Below, in pieces: positions 33,325-41,860 of a stretch of 64,000 nt of DNA. Source of the stretch: Polyangiaceae bacterium (GTDB lineage: Bacteria; Myxococcota_A; Polyangia; Polyangiales; Polyangiaceae); contig WQZB01000012.1 of NCBI GenBank assembly GCA_009780955.1, forward strand, positions 1-64,000. The letters run 5' to 3'. Every line of letters starts with the position of its first letter. Positions within the stretch are counted from its first letter, which is position 1. Below the pieces are notes generated by a model. The model saw nothing but the letters and a program-made list of their open reading frames with translations, was not told the origin of the DNA and searched no databases. The position numbers and the translations under genes are program-made.

Positions 33325-33467
33325 GAGCATGGTTACCAGCCGTCGCGAGCGACGTGAGGCCAAGGCGGGCCCGAGGAGCCCGCGTAAGCGTACGTTGTGG
33401 TACGTGCGCAGGCACCGCAGGGCCCAACGAAGGCATTGCGGCGCGCGGCAGGCTGGTAAACATGCTC
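33325..33467. repeat. 143-bp intergenic element bounded by 17-bp inverted repeats
   Basis: GAGCATGGTTACCAGCC (33325-33341) and GGCTGGTAAACATGCTC (33451-33467) are inverted with one mismatch. The interior holds the 44-bp repeat shared with 1369-1412 (here 33393-33436) and a CGTCGCGAGCGACG hairpin. Just outside, 33300-33317 resembles one terminus of the MITE-like element. It lies between dnaJ-like and histidine kinase genes and is not coding. Confidence 0.6.
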
Positions 33468-33486
33468 TAACGGGGGAGGGGGGAGC

Positions 33487-35265
33487 GTGAGCCAGCAAGA
33501 CGACGTCGAACCGCGCGAGCCACGCGATATGTACGCCCGCGCTCTCGAGCACATGACGGAAGTGCTCCTCACGGAGACAGACACCTCGCGCCTGCTCGAT
33601 CAGCTTGCCCGCATCACGGGCGAAACGCTGTCGGTCGACCGCTCGCTCATCGTCGACATGCGCACCAAGGAAGGTAGGGCCATCATTCTTTGCGAGTGGC
33701 TCAACCCAAATGTCGAGATCACCCCCACGAAAGGCGCGTATCCGACCTCGATTTTTAGCGCCGGCGAGGCCGAATTGAGGAAGAGCCGTCGCCCGCTAGA
33801 GAGTCATGCGGCAGCGCCCCATCCAGCCCTTGTGTCCGACAGCTCGGCGGCATTGCTTCACGGCCAGATGGCGATTCAGAGCCTTCTCTTGGTCCCCTTC
33901 GATTTCGGCCTGTCGGGCTACCATTTTTTCGCCTTCCACCAAGTCACCCGCGCGCGCCCTTGGCAGCCGCGCGCGCTCGAGTTTTTGCGCGTTGCCACTC
34001 GCCACGTGAGTCTTGCACTCATGCAAAATGCAATGATCGCCGCGCGGGCCGAGAGCGAGCGTGCCATGCACGAAGCGCAAAAAGCCGATAGCGTTGCCCT
34101 GTTTGCCGGCAGCGTGGCACACGACTTTGGCAACCTTCTTGGCATCGTCATGGGTGCGGTGAGTCGCGCGCGAGAGGCGCTTGAGCCCGATGCTCCATTT
34201 GCGGCGAGCCTCCACGACGCCGAGCGCGCTGCAAACGAGGCGGCCGAACTCGCCAAGCAACTGCTTGCCTACGCAGGCAAGGCGCACCGCACGGCAAGCG
34301 ACGTCGATTTTTCGGCGCTCGTCGGCGAGATGCAAGATCTCCTGCACGCTGCAGTTGGCAGCGTGCGCCTCTCGCTCTCGTGCGACACCGGAACGTGCTT
34401 CGTCCACGGCGACGCGGCGCAACTGCGGCAAATCGTGATGAACTTCGTCCTCAACGCAGCCGAGGCCGTGGGCAACGCTCCCGAGGGAGCCATTGCGGTT
34501 GCCGTTCGACGCGAGACGCCGGCGGATGCAAGCCCGGCGCCTTCGACGGTGGTGTTGTCGCCATTGCCGCCGCGTGAAGGCGAAAGACTTCCGAGGGTTG
34601 TGCTCGAGGTGCGCGACAACGGCAAGGGCATCGATCCCGATGTACAAAAGCGCATCTTCGAACCTTTCTACTCGACCAAAACCAAAATAAGTGGTCGCGG
34701 TCGCGGTCTTGGCCTTGCTGCGGTGAGCGGCATCGCAAAAACCCACGGTGCAGAGCTCCGTGTCGAAAGCGCCGTTGGAAAAGGAACGACATTTACCATG
34801 CTGCTCCCTGCGACCCTTCCGCCGACAGCGGCCGCAGAGCCATCGGCTGAAAGGCATTCGCGGACGACACGAACGATGACTGCGGAATCGAACAATGCAC
34901 AATGCACAATCTTGCTCATCGACGACACGGACAACATGCGAAAAATGTCCGCTCGCCTGCTCCATGAGCTTGGCTATCGCGCGTTTGCTGAAAACAGCGG
35001 CGTAGCTGGTGTTGACACGCTCAGAAAGCATGGGCATGCCGTCTCGGCGGTGCTGCTCGACTGGAGTATGCCGCCACCCGGGGGTCGAGAAACGTTTCAG
35101 CATTTGCGCGAGCTCTGCCCCGACCTTCCTATCGTGATCATGAGCGGCTACGCCGAAAGCGTTGCGCACGATCTGCTCGACGGCGGTAGAACCACCTTCC
35201 TCGAGAAGCCGTTCACGCGCGACGAGCTCGGTGCTGCGTTACGAGCGGTCATCGGGCGCGCGTGA
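33487..35265 (+). CDS. soluble hybrid histidine kinase (GAF-like, HisKA, HATPase, receiver)
   Basis: 592 residues and no membrane segment, so it is a cytoplasmic sensor. Residues about 15-180 look like a GAF domain. The phospho-acceptor is His212 in SVAHDFGNLLGIVMG. HATPase motifs are MNFVLNAAEAVG (N box), VRDNGKGIDP (G1), FYSTKTKISGRGRGLGLAAVSGIAK (F/G2) and GKGTTFTMLLP. A C-terminal receiver (from TILLIDDTDNM, about 475) has the phospho-Asp in VLLDWSMPP and Lys in LEKPFTRDEL. The start is GTG 33487, after a GGGGGAGGGG ribosome site. No separate output protein is adjacent. Confidence 0.88.
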   Translation: MSQQDDVEPREPRDMYARALEHMTEVLLTETDTSRLLDQLARITGETLSVDRSLIVDMRTKEGRAIILCEWLNPNVEITPTKGAYPTSIFSAGEAELRKSRRPLESHAAAPHPALVSDSSAALLHGQMAIQSLLLVPFDFGLSGYHFFAFHQVTRARPWQPRALEFLRVATRHVSLALMQNAMIAARAESERAMHEAQKADSVALFAGSVAHDFGNLLGIVMGAVSRAREALEPDAPFAASLHDAERAANEAAELAKQLLAYAGKAHRTASDVDFSALVGEMQDLLHAAVGSVRLSLSCDTGTCFVHGDAAQLRQIVMNFVLNAAEAVGNAPEGAIAVAVRRETPADASPAPSTVVLSPLPPREGERLPRVVLEVRDNGKGIDPDVQKRIFEPFYSTKTKISGRGRGLGLAAVSGIAKTHGAELRVESAVGKGTTFTMLLPATLPPTAAAEPSAERHSRTTRTMTAESNNAQCTILLIDDTDNMRKMSARLLHELGYRAFAENSGVAGVDTLRKHGHAVSAVLLDWSMPPPGGRETFQHLRELCPDLPIVIMSGYAESVAHDLLDGGRTTFLEKPFTRDELGAALRAVIGRA

Positions 35266-35268
35266 GGC

Positions 35269-36722
35269 TTATTGCTTTCGATTTTCGGCGAGCAGTCTCT
35301 CAGTCCCAGCGGCCGTCCGTCGGTACTGCTGCTTCGGGCTCCGGGGCTTGTCGGGGATGGTCATCTCCAGCAGGCCAGCCTCAAGCAGGGGGACCAAGAC
35401 TTGGTCCCGGAAACGCGTTTTATTCTTCTGGCCTGAGGGTGCCATAAGCTTAGGTAAAGATCTTGGCTTCGTTGTAATTTCAAGCACTTGAACTTGGTCT
35501 GTACTTAGGACGGGCTTAGGACCGACTTGGGACAGGCTTGATGCCATAAGATTTTTGTTTCGTTGCAATTTCAAGCACTTGAACTTGGTCTGTACTTAGG
35601 ACGGGCTTAGGACCGACTTGGGACAGGCTTGGGACAGGCTTGGTGCCATCCGGCAGAATCTCTGCGTGGAAGGACATCGTCGTGACCCCCATGTCGACCT
35701 TGAACGTTGGCGCCTCGATTCCCCACGCGCGGCACTCATCGATCACGCGATTGGTGCCCCGGCCCCAGACCTCGATGGCTCCCGTGCGGTGGAAGGCGCC
35801 CGCAACATGCGGGTTCCGAGGCTTCGATGGATGATCGACGGAGAGCTGCTCCGCACGTAGCCCAAACGGCAGATCGCCGACACTACGCACCTCGATGTGA
35901 TCGTCGAACACCGCGATGGCGACGTACGAACTTGGATCGCTGAGATCGCGGTGGATGACCGCGTTGATGATGATTTCACGGAGCGCCTCAGGCGGCACGG
36001 GCTGGCGGTCCTCGCGGAAGATGCTGCCCTTAGGGAAGCGCCCAGCGAGCGGCAAGATGCGATCGAGCCACGCGATGGCTTCGCGCACCATCGCGAAGGC
36101 GTGCATGTGTTCCTGCTTGTTGTCCAGAATGTCGCCGGTGATCTTCGTGCCGCGAAAGCGCCCAAGCTTGAGCAGCGCTTGCGGGTAGTTGGGCAGGAAC
36201 TTAGTTCCGTAAAGCATTTGCGCGGCCTGCGTGATCTGGCCATCGATGCGCAGGCCGAGGCGATCGAGGATGTCGCCAATGTCCATGCTTGTTCCGGCCG
36301 ACAGACGCCGATGCTCGATGGCGCTGGCGCGCGTGCGGAGGATCTCCTCGTTGTCGAGATCTTTGAGGCGCACACCGACGGCGGGCTGATTCTCCCAGCG
36401 ATGACGGCTGTGATTCCGGTCGAGCATCAGCCGTGCGTACTCGTCTTGCGCCATCACCGTGGTCGTTGAGCCGACGCGTTTGTACGGCTTGCCCTCGAAG
36501 ATAAACGGAACGAATTCTCTCGCCGATGGCGCTTCGAGCGCGATCACGGTGCGCCCGTCGCCGACGTCGATTCGGTCGATCTCGACTCGCGCCGGAGGAC
36601 TGACCACAGGCGCTCCGCGCCAGGCTCGGCGGCGCGCAAGGCGACCGCACTCTCGGAGAGCTGTTCACGAAGTGGTGTTCGATCGCGTTCTCGAACGCTC
36701 GCTCGGTGTGCTTGGCGATCAT
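35269..36722 (-). pseudogene. broken AlbA_2/ATP-binding regulator joined to an HsdR N-terminal scrap
   Basis: Reading on the minus strand, it opens MIAKHTERAFENAIEHHF, the typical first residues of type I restriction subunit R, overlapping the rhuM stop as ATGA. That homology stops after about 20 residues. From about 36600 a different frame encodes the later part of a putative DNA-binding/ATP-binding regulator: FEGKPYKRVGSTTTVM, IINAVIHRDLSDPSSYVAIAVFDD, FGLRAEQLSVDHPSKPRNP and WGRGTNRVIDEC. Its usual N-terminal domain is missing. Near the 3' end a 91-bp tandem duplication shifts the frame, and the winged-helix C terminus (RDQVLVPLLEAGLLEMTIPDKP) continues in another frame to 35269. It is not expected to be functional. 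Confidence 0.75.
35470..35649. repeat. 91-bp tandem duplication inside the pseudogene
   Basis: TTCAAGCACTTGAACTTGG starts at 35481 and again at 35572, and the surrounding sequence matches from about 35470 to 35541 and 35561 to 35632. A period of 91 is not a multiple of three, so it breaks the frame. The second unit also holds a short CTTGGGACAGG direct repeat. Confidence 0.8.
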
Positions 36723-37762
36723 GGCTTCTCCTTCTGCCGGCGCGAGGTTCGCTTCGACTCGATGCGCCTCACCTCGGCCTCGAAGTCGCTTTCGAACTCG
36801 CGGTCCTGCCTCACGCGGAACTCCGCGTACCGCTCCGCGGCAAGCCGATCGGCGACCTCTTTGGACACGCGCCCCGCGTTCGTGAGTACATCGTACTCGT
36901 TGAACTTTAGGAAGGCGTCGAGGCGCTGCACCCAGTTCGCCATCTTCATCGGGATCTGTCGTGCCGCTTGGTTCTCGGCGTAGTCGAGATACATCGACAC
37001 GATGCGTTCGAGTTCATTGACCTCGCGTTCGATCAGGTAGTTCTTGGCGACGGTCACATCGCTCTTGAGGATCTTGCCCTTCGGCGCGTTCTTCCAAGTC
37101 GTGAGCCCCATCGAGGGCTTCTTTGCGTCGGCTCGCGCGGCGATCAGCTCGGCGGCGGTTTTCCCGGTCACTGCCCAGTGCAGCTTGTTCTGCACGGTCT
37201 TGAAGAACGTTTTTGTTGTCTCGGCGTGCGCGTCGTAGTCGATGCTGCACTGCTCGTAGATGTCGGTGATCTTCAGGTAAAAGCGGCGCTCGCTGGCGCG
37301 GATCTCGCGGATCCGCTCGATCAGCTCGTCGAAGTAGTCTTTGCCGAAACGCTTGTTGAGTTTCAATCGTTCGTCGTCGAGCACGAAGCCCTTGACGATG
37401 AACTCGCGCAGGGTCTGCGTTGCCCAGATGCGAAACTGCGTGGCTTGAGCGCTGTTGACTCGGTAGCCGACCGAGATGATCGCGTCGAGGTTGTAGAACT
37501 CGATCTCGCGACGAACGTCGCGAGAGCCTTCCCGTTGAACTCTCCAAATTATTTGGAGAGTTGCCTCCGGAGTCAGCTCCCCCGAGGCGTAGATCTCCTT
37601 CAAGTGGTAGCTGATCGTACGGAGGTCGACACCGAACAGCTCGGCCATGCGCCTTTGATCGAGCCAAAAGGTCTCTGACTCGTAGATCACCTCGACCCGC
37701 ACGGCGTTGTTTGCTGTGCGGTAGAGGATCATTTCACCTTCTGTTGGGGGTTGCTCCATCAT
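36719..37762 (-). CDS. RhuM family protein, full length
   Basis: A 347-residue RhuM (virulence protein/KilA-like accessory) family member. These genes commonly ride in type I restriction operons, and their role is not established. The N-terminal HTH-like stretch is TFWLDQRRMAELFGVDLRTISYHLKEIY. The core is YNLDAIISVGYRVNSAQATQ and FRIWATQTLREFIVKGFVLDDERL, followed by helical [19 protein letters not shown] and a long C-terminal domain. A 25-bp palindrome lies within codons for ATLQIIWRV. It begins 26 bases after RNase R and ends overlapping the HsdR-like scrap, so hsdM and hsdS are missing from this locus. Confidence 0.88.
   Translation of the reverse strand: MMEQPPTEGEMILYRTANNAVRVEVIYESETFWLDQRRMAELFGVDLRTISYHLKEIYASGELTPEATLQIIWRVQREGSRDVRREIEFYNLDAIISVGYRVNSAQATQFRIWATQTLREFIVKGFVLDDERLKLNKRFGKDYFDELIERIREIRASERRFYLKITDIYEQCSIDYDAHAETTKTFFKTVQNKLHWAVTGKTAAELIAARADAKKPSMGLTTWKNAPKGKILKSDVTVAKNYLIEREVNELERIVSMYLDYAENQAARQIPMKMANWVQRLDAFLKFNEYDVLTNAGRVSKEVADRLAAERYAEFRVRQDREFESDFEAEVRRIESKRTSRRQKEKP
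37538..37562. repeat. 25-bp perfect palindrome inside the first rhuM
   Basis: Arms AACTCTCCAAAT and ATTTGGAGAGTT sit around a single T. The palindrome at the same codons of the second rhuM (49883-49907) has different bases but is equally perfect. It lies about 70 codons into the gene, just after the HTH-like region. Confidence 0.9.
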
Positions 37763-37788
37763 GCGATCTTGGTCTTTTGAAAGCAGTC

Positions 37789-40029
37789 TTACCGCTTTTC
37801 CTTAGCTTTTTTGCCTTTGTGGGCGCGCTGAATCTTCTTCGTCTTGCCCTTTTTGCGATCCGCCTCTGGCTTGCGTTTGCCTTTGCGAAAGTCCTTTGTG
37901 TTGTGATTCTCTTTTGACTTTTTGCGCTTGTCACGCTTGCGTTCCTTGCCGCGCGCTCGGTGCTCCTCTTGTCGCGTTTGCCGCTCGCCGGCTTCACCGA
38001 GCACGCGTCGCCCATACACGGTACGCCGCAAGATCGCCGCGTCCGTCACGGTGACGAGCATTCGATCGCCAAGGCCGATGACCTCGCCCGAACGCGCGGC
38101 ACGAGCCAATAGGCCATCGTCGTCGATCACGAAGTGTGGTCCCAAGTCTTCGGTGCGCACGAGCACATCGACGAACGGATCGCCCAGCGTGACGAATGCG
38201 CCTTTGCCCACGAACGCGGAAACTGCACCTTCGAACGACTCACCAATGCGATCGATCATGTAAAAGCATCGGTACACGTCGACAATCTCCCGCTCGACTT
38301 CCATCACGCGCCGCTCGGCCATCGATGACTGCGACGCGGCCAAGGCAAGCTGCTCGGTCTTGGCAACATGGGCAAGCGCCATGCTTCGTGCGCGCTCATC
38401 GTGTTCGAGCGCCGCATGCACGATGCGATGCACGACAAGATCTGGGTAGCGCCGGATGGGAGAGGTGAAATGCAAGTACGCCTCCGACGCGAGGCCGAAG
38501 TGCCCAAGGTTCGACACGTCGTACGCGGCCTGCTTCATGGAACGAAGAAGGAGGTTGTTCAGGACGTCGGGCAGCGTGAGCCGCGAGAACATCTTGAGCA
38601 GCTTCGACAGTGCCTTTGGTGTTTGCGTGGACTCGACATCAAACTCGACACCAAGCCGTTCGCACATGGCGCTCAGCCGATCGAGCTTCTTCGGATCTGG
38701 AGGCAGGTGCACACGGAAGACGCCAGGCAAGCCGCGGTCGAGCAGCCATCGCGCAACGACTTCGTTGGCGAAGATCATGAGCTCCTCGATGAGCTGGTAG
38801 GCCTGCTTCACGCCGGGGTCTTGTGCGCGCCGAGTGATTGAAGTGGGTTTGCCTTCGGCGTCGAGCTTCACGACGACCTCGGGCAGATTGAAATCGAGCG
38901 CGCCTCGTTTCATGCGCCGCGCGCGAAGGCGCTGCGAACACTCGTAGGCAACGCGCAATCCTTCGACCATTTTTTCGGCCATGGGCTGCCGCGGCGGCTC
39001 GCTAGACAGGCCGAGCGCTCGCGCCACGCCGCCGTACGTGAGCTTCGCTGCACTTTTCATGAAGCCGCGCACGACGCGTGATTTTTTCACACGCCCTTTT
39101 GCATCGAGCTCGGCGTGTACGCAAAGACAGAGCCGCACGACGTTGGGCAAAAGTGAGCAGAGATTCGACGACAGTGCGCGCGGCAGCATTGGGATTGCGC
39201 GATCGGGCAAGTAAATGCTGCACCCACGTGCGCGCGCCTCGTCGTCGATCTGCGTTCCGGGTTGCGCGTACGAGCTTACGTCGGCGATCGCGACCCAGAC
39301 TTCGTAGCCGCCCGCAGGCGTGCGCGCGACCCACACCGCGTCGTCGTGATCGCGCGCGTCCTCGGGATCGATCGTTGGCAGCTCGAGGTGCGTGAGATCT
39401 TCTCGCCCCTCGAGCATGGAAGCGGGGACTTCGAGCCCGAAAGCTTCGGCCTCGTCGATCGCGAGCTCGGAGTGCACCTCGCTCACCTGTGCGAGCAGGA
39501 GAATTTTCTTGATCTCGACGGCAAGCTCGCCCGGTGCGCCGAGCACCGCGAGAATTTTGCCTTCGGGATTTTCGTCCTGCAACGATGGGAAGCGTGTAAT
39601 TTGCACAATAACGACTTGACCGTCGAGCCCGCTGTTGCCTTCGCCACTTTGCCGATCGACATGTAACGAGAGAGCAATGGGGCCTCGCACGCGTGGATCG
39701 TCTGGTTCAACCCAAGCGCTTTTTCCGCGACGCCGGAGAATGCCCGAGATGCGCTGGTTGCCGCGCTCGAGGATCTCGGTGATGTGTCCCTCCGCACCGC
39801 GTGCCCCTCGCGCGGTGATCTCCATGGCAACGCGATCGCCGTGCATGGCGCCCGAAAGGCCATCAGCCGGGATGAATACGTTGTCTCCGGTTGCCGTGGA
39901 ACTCGCCACGAAACCAAAACCGCGCGGGTTGACGCTGAGGATGCCTTCGCGACGCTCGTTGCTTTTGCGGCTGCTATGTTGGCGTGCGCGCATTTTCTCG
40001 GGCTGCGTGCGAGGCAGGGGCTTTTTCAT
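37789..40029 (-). CDS. rnr: ribonuclease R (RNase II/R family)
   Basis: A 746-residue 3'-5' exoribonuclease. Order: basic N-terminal tail, cold-shock domains (GFGFVASSTATGDNVFIP near 35), RNB catalytic domain with DPEDARDHDDAVWV carrying the metal-binding Asp set, HFTSPIRRYPDLVVHRIV, an S1 domain (FEGAVSAFVGKGAFVTLGDPFVDVLV), and a Lys/Arg-rich tail of about 60 residues that would help bind structured RNA. ATG 40029 has AGGGGAAACG in front; the longer frame start at 40080 is rejected. Confidence 0.94.
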   Translation of the reverse strand: MKKPLPRTQPEKMRARQHSSRKSNERREGILSVNPRGFGFVASSTATGDNVFIPADGLSGAMHGDRVAMEITARGARGAEGHITEILERGNQRISGILRRRGKSAWVEPDDPRVRGPIALSLHVDRQSGEGNSGLDGQVVIVQITRFPSLQDENPEGKILAVLGAPGELAVEIKKILLLAQVSEVHSELAIDEAEAFGLEVPASMLEGREDLTHLELPTIDPEDARDHDDAVWVARTPAGGYEVWVAIADVSSYAQPGTQIDDEARARGCSIYLPDRAIPMLPRALSSNLCSLLPNVVRLCLCVHAELDAKGRVKKSRVVRGFMKSAAKLTYGGVARALGLSSEPPRQPMAEKMVEGLRVAYECSQRLRARRMKRGALDFNLPEVVVKLDAEGKPTSITRRAQDPGVKQAYQLIEELMIFANEVVARWLLDRGLPGVFRVHLPPDPKKLDRLSAMCERLGVEFDVESTQTPKALSKLLKMFSRLTLPDVLNNLLLRSMKQAAYDVSNLGHFGLASEAYLHFTSPIRRYPDLVVHRIVHAALEHDERARSMALAHVAKTEQLALAASQSSMAERRVMEVEREIVDVYRCFYMIDRIGESFEGAVSAFVGKGAFVTLGDPFVDVLVRTEDLGPHFVIDDDGLLARAARSGEVIGLGDRMLVTVTDAAILRRTVYGRRVLGEAGERQTRQEEHRARGKERKRDKRKKSKENHNTKDFRKGKRKPEADRKKGKTKKIQRAHKGKKAKEKR

Positions 40030-40103
40030 CGTTTCCCCTCCTACCACGATAGCCGGAAGGACTTTCGGCCGTCGTGCCACGCGATATCTTCTGCCTCGTC
40101 GCC

Positions 40104-41138
40104 ATGCGCAAGCATCTGTCCTTCTGCCTGGTCATTGCCTTTTCGATTCTGGCACTCGTCGTAAGCGCCATTCTGTTCATCGATTACGTCAAGCCGCAGG
40201 CTGTGTTCTGCGACGAACAAGGCGGTTGCGGAGCCATGAAGCATACGAGTATCGCTTACCCGTTTCGTGTGCCTGCACCGGTCTTTGGTATCTCTGGGTT
40301 TCTCGCCATCGCGCTGACTCAGCTCGCGGCTGGTCGCCGTGCGCGCATTGCGCAAGCCGTGCTCGCCGTAACCGGCGCCCTCGTTGCGCTCTACTTTCTT
40401 TACGTGCAAGCGACGATGAAAACGGTCTGTCCGTATTGCGCCGTTGTCGATGTCTCGGCGCTCGTCATCGCCGGGCTTTCCATCGCGCGCCTCGTTCGCG
40501 GCACCGATCCGCCTGCTGGCAAAATGATTCCAGGCGGCACGGCCATCGCGCTTGCTGCCAGCATCGCGATCCCCATTGGCATCGGTGTCACGAAAAGGCC
40601 GCTGCAAGGCAACGTTCCCGATGTCATCATGCAAGAGATCCGCGAGGCTCCTCGCGGCAAGCTCACCGTCATCGACTTTGCCGACTTCGAATGCCCGCAT
40701 TGTCGCAACGTGCATCGCGAGCTCGCGGCGCTGCTCGAGGAGCACAAAGACAAAATTTACCTTGTTCGCAAGCATGTTCCTCTTTCCATGCATCCGCATG
40801 CAATCAACGCGGCGCGCGCAGCGGTGTGCGGCGAGCTTATGGGCAAGCGCGATGAGATGGCCGATGCGCTTTTCGTCGCGGGCGATCTGTCACCCGCGGG
40901 CTGCGAGGCCATTGCCAAGGATCTCCACCTCGACATCGAGAAGTTCCGCGCGTGCGTGGAATCACCGGCCACCCGAGCACGCATTGAAGCCGACCGCGCC
41001 ACCTTTCAAGCAGCTCACGGTCGCGGCCTGCCCACGCTTTGGTTTGGCACAACGCAGCTCGTAGGTGCTCACGACCGCGATACATTGCGCAAGGCCCTTG
41101 AAAGTTCCCTCAAAGAGCTTGAAGAGCCTAAACGCTAA
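40104..41138 (+). CDS. VKOR-DsbA fusion: vitamin K epoxide reductase domain plus thioredoxin-like disulphide oxidase
   Basis: A 344-residue membrane protein making disulphide bonds in exported proteins. The VKOR domain (1-135) has four to five helices, loop Cys36 and Cys42 (FCDEQGGCGAM) and the quinone-side CPYC at 109-112. After a further membrane segment (about 145-162) comes a DsbA-like thioredoxin fold with CPHC at 197-200 and a cis-Pro region GLPTLWFG. Electrons should flow from CPHC to the VKOR Cys and on to quinone, replacing DsbA/DsbB. It is divergent from rnr. Confidence 0.88.
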   Translation: MRKHLSFCLVIAFSILALVVSAILFIDYVKPQAVFCDEQGGCGAMKHTSIAYPFRVPAPVFGISGFLAIALTQLAAGRRARIAQAVLAVTGALVALYFLYVQATMKTVCPYCAVVDVSALVIAGLSIARLVRGTDPPAGKMIPGGTAIALAASIAIPIGIGVTKRPLQGNVPDVIMQEIREAPRGKLTVIDFADFECPHCRNVHRELAALLEEHKDKIYLVRKHVPLSMHPHAINAARAAVCGELMGKRDEMADALFVAGDLSPAGCEAIAKDLHLDIEKFRACVESPATRARIEADRATFQAAHGRGLPTLWFGTTQLVGAHDRDTLRKALESSLKELEEPKR

Positions 41139-41235
41139 TGTTCGTGCCGCTCGGCTCTCGCGATCCGCGCTAAGATCCGCACTCTATCCAACAATACTCT
41201 CGGCTTTGGTACATTTTCTATCGAGGTTTTGCCTC

Positions 41236-41856
41236 ATGAAATTGCGTTCCCATTCGCCTCTGCGCGTTCTCGTTCCTGCGGTTGCTCTCGTTCTTTCTGC
41301 CGGCACCGCCTGCTCTTCCGGCGGCCGGCGCGTTGTACGCGGCGCCGATGATCCAAGTGTCGACGCCCCGGCGCTGTCGACCCGGCTCGACAAGGAAGAT
41401 GTGCAGCGCGCGCTGTCCCAAACACTCAACAAACTGCGCGTCTCGCCGGTCATGAACGAGTGGCGCTCGTCGAGTCCGCCACCGAATGTGGCGGTGTTCC
41501 CCTTTGCGAACGACACCAGCGAGCACATCGACTCCATGCTGGGCGCCATGCTGAACGAAACCGAGACGTGGCTCGTCGAATCGAACGTAGTGCAAATGCT
41601 CGCGCACAACCGACAGAATGACATTATTTCTGAGGTCGAGGGTCAGCAGAATCCAGTTTTCAATCCAGCGCATGCCGCAAGGTATGGCAGGCAGCTCGGC
41701 GCCAAATACTTCATTACAGGCAAAGTTTCAGCCTCCGACGAGCGCACCCGGGGTATGCGTCGTGTGCAATACTTCGTCTTTTTTCAGGTTATCGAGGTTG
41801 AAACGAGCGCCATCAAGTTCCAAGCGAAAACGTACATCACGAAAGCCATCGAGTAA
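41236..41856 (+). CDS. LpoB-like lipoprotein (penicillin-binding protein activator type)
   Basis: 206 residues. The signal peptide ends SAGTAC-SS. The mature domain follows LpoB/YcfM: NVAVFPFANDTSEHIDSMLGAMLNE, SNVVQMLAHNRQNDIISEVEGQQNP, then RQLGAKYFITGKVSASDE. In enterobacteria LpoB reaches from the outer membrane to activate PBP1b. It overlaps no gene and is followed after four bases by a second lipoprotein gene; an lpoB-like/COG3014-like pair is a recurrent arrangement. Confidence 0.8.
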   Translation: MKLRSHSPLRVLVPAVALVLSAGTACSSGGRRVVRGADDPSVDAPALSTRLDKEDVQRALSQTLNKLRVSPVMNEWRSSSPPPNVAVFPFANDTSEHIDSMLGAMLNETETWLVESNVVQMLAHNRQNDIISEVEGQQNPVFNPAHAARYGRQLGAKYFITGKVSASDERTRGMRRVQYFVFFQVIEVETSAIKFQAKTYITKAIE

Positions 41857-41860
41857 CCGC

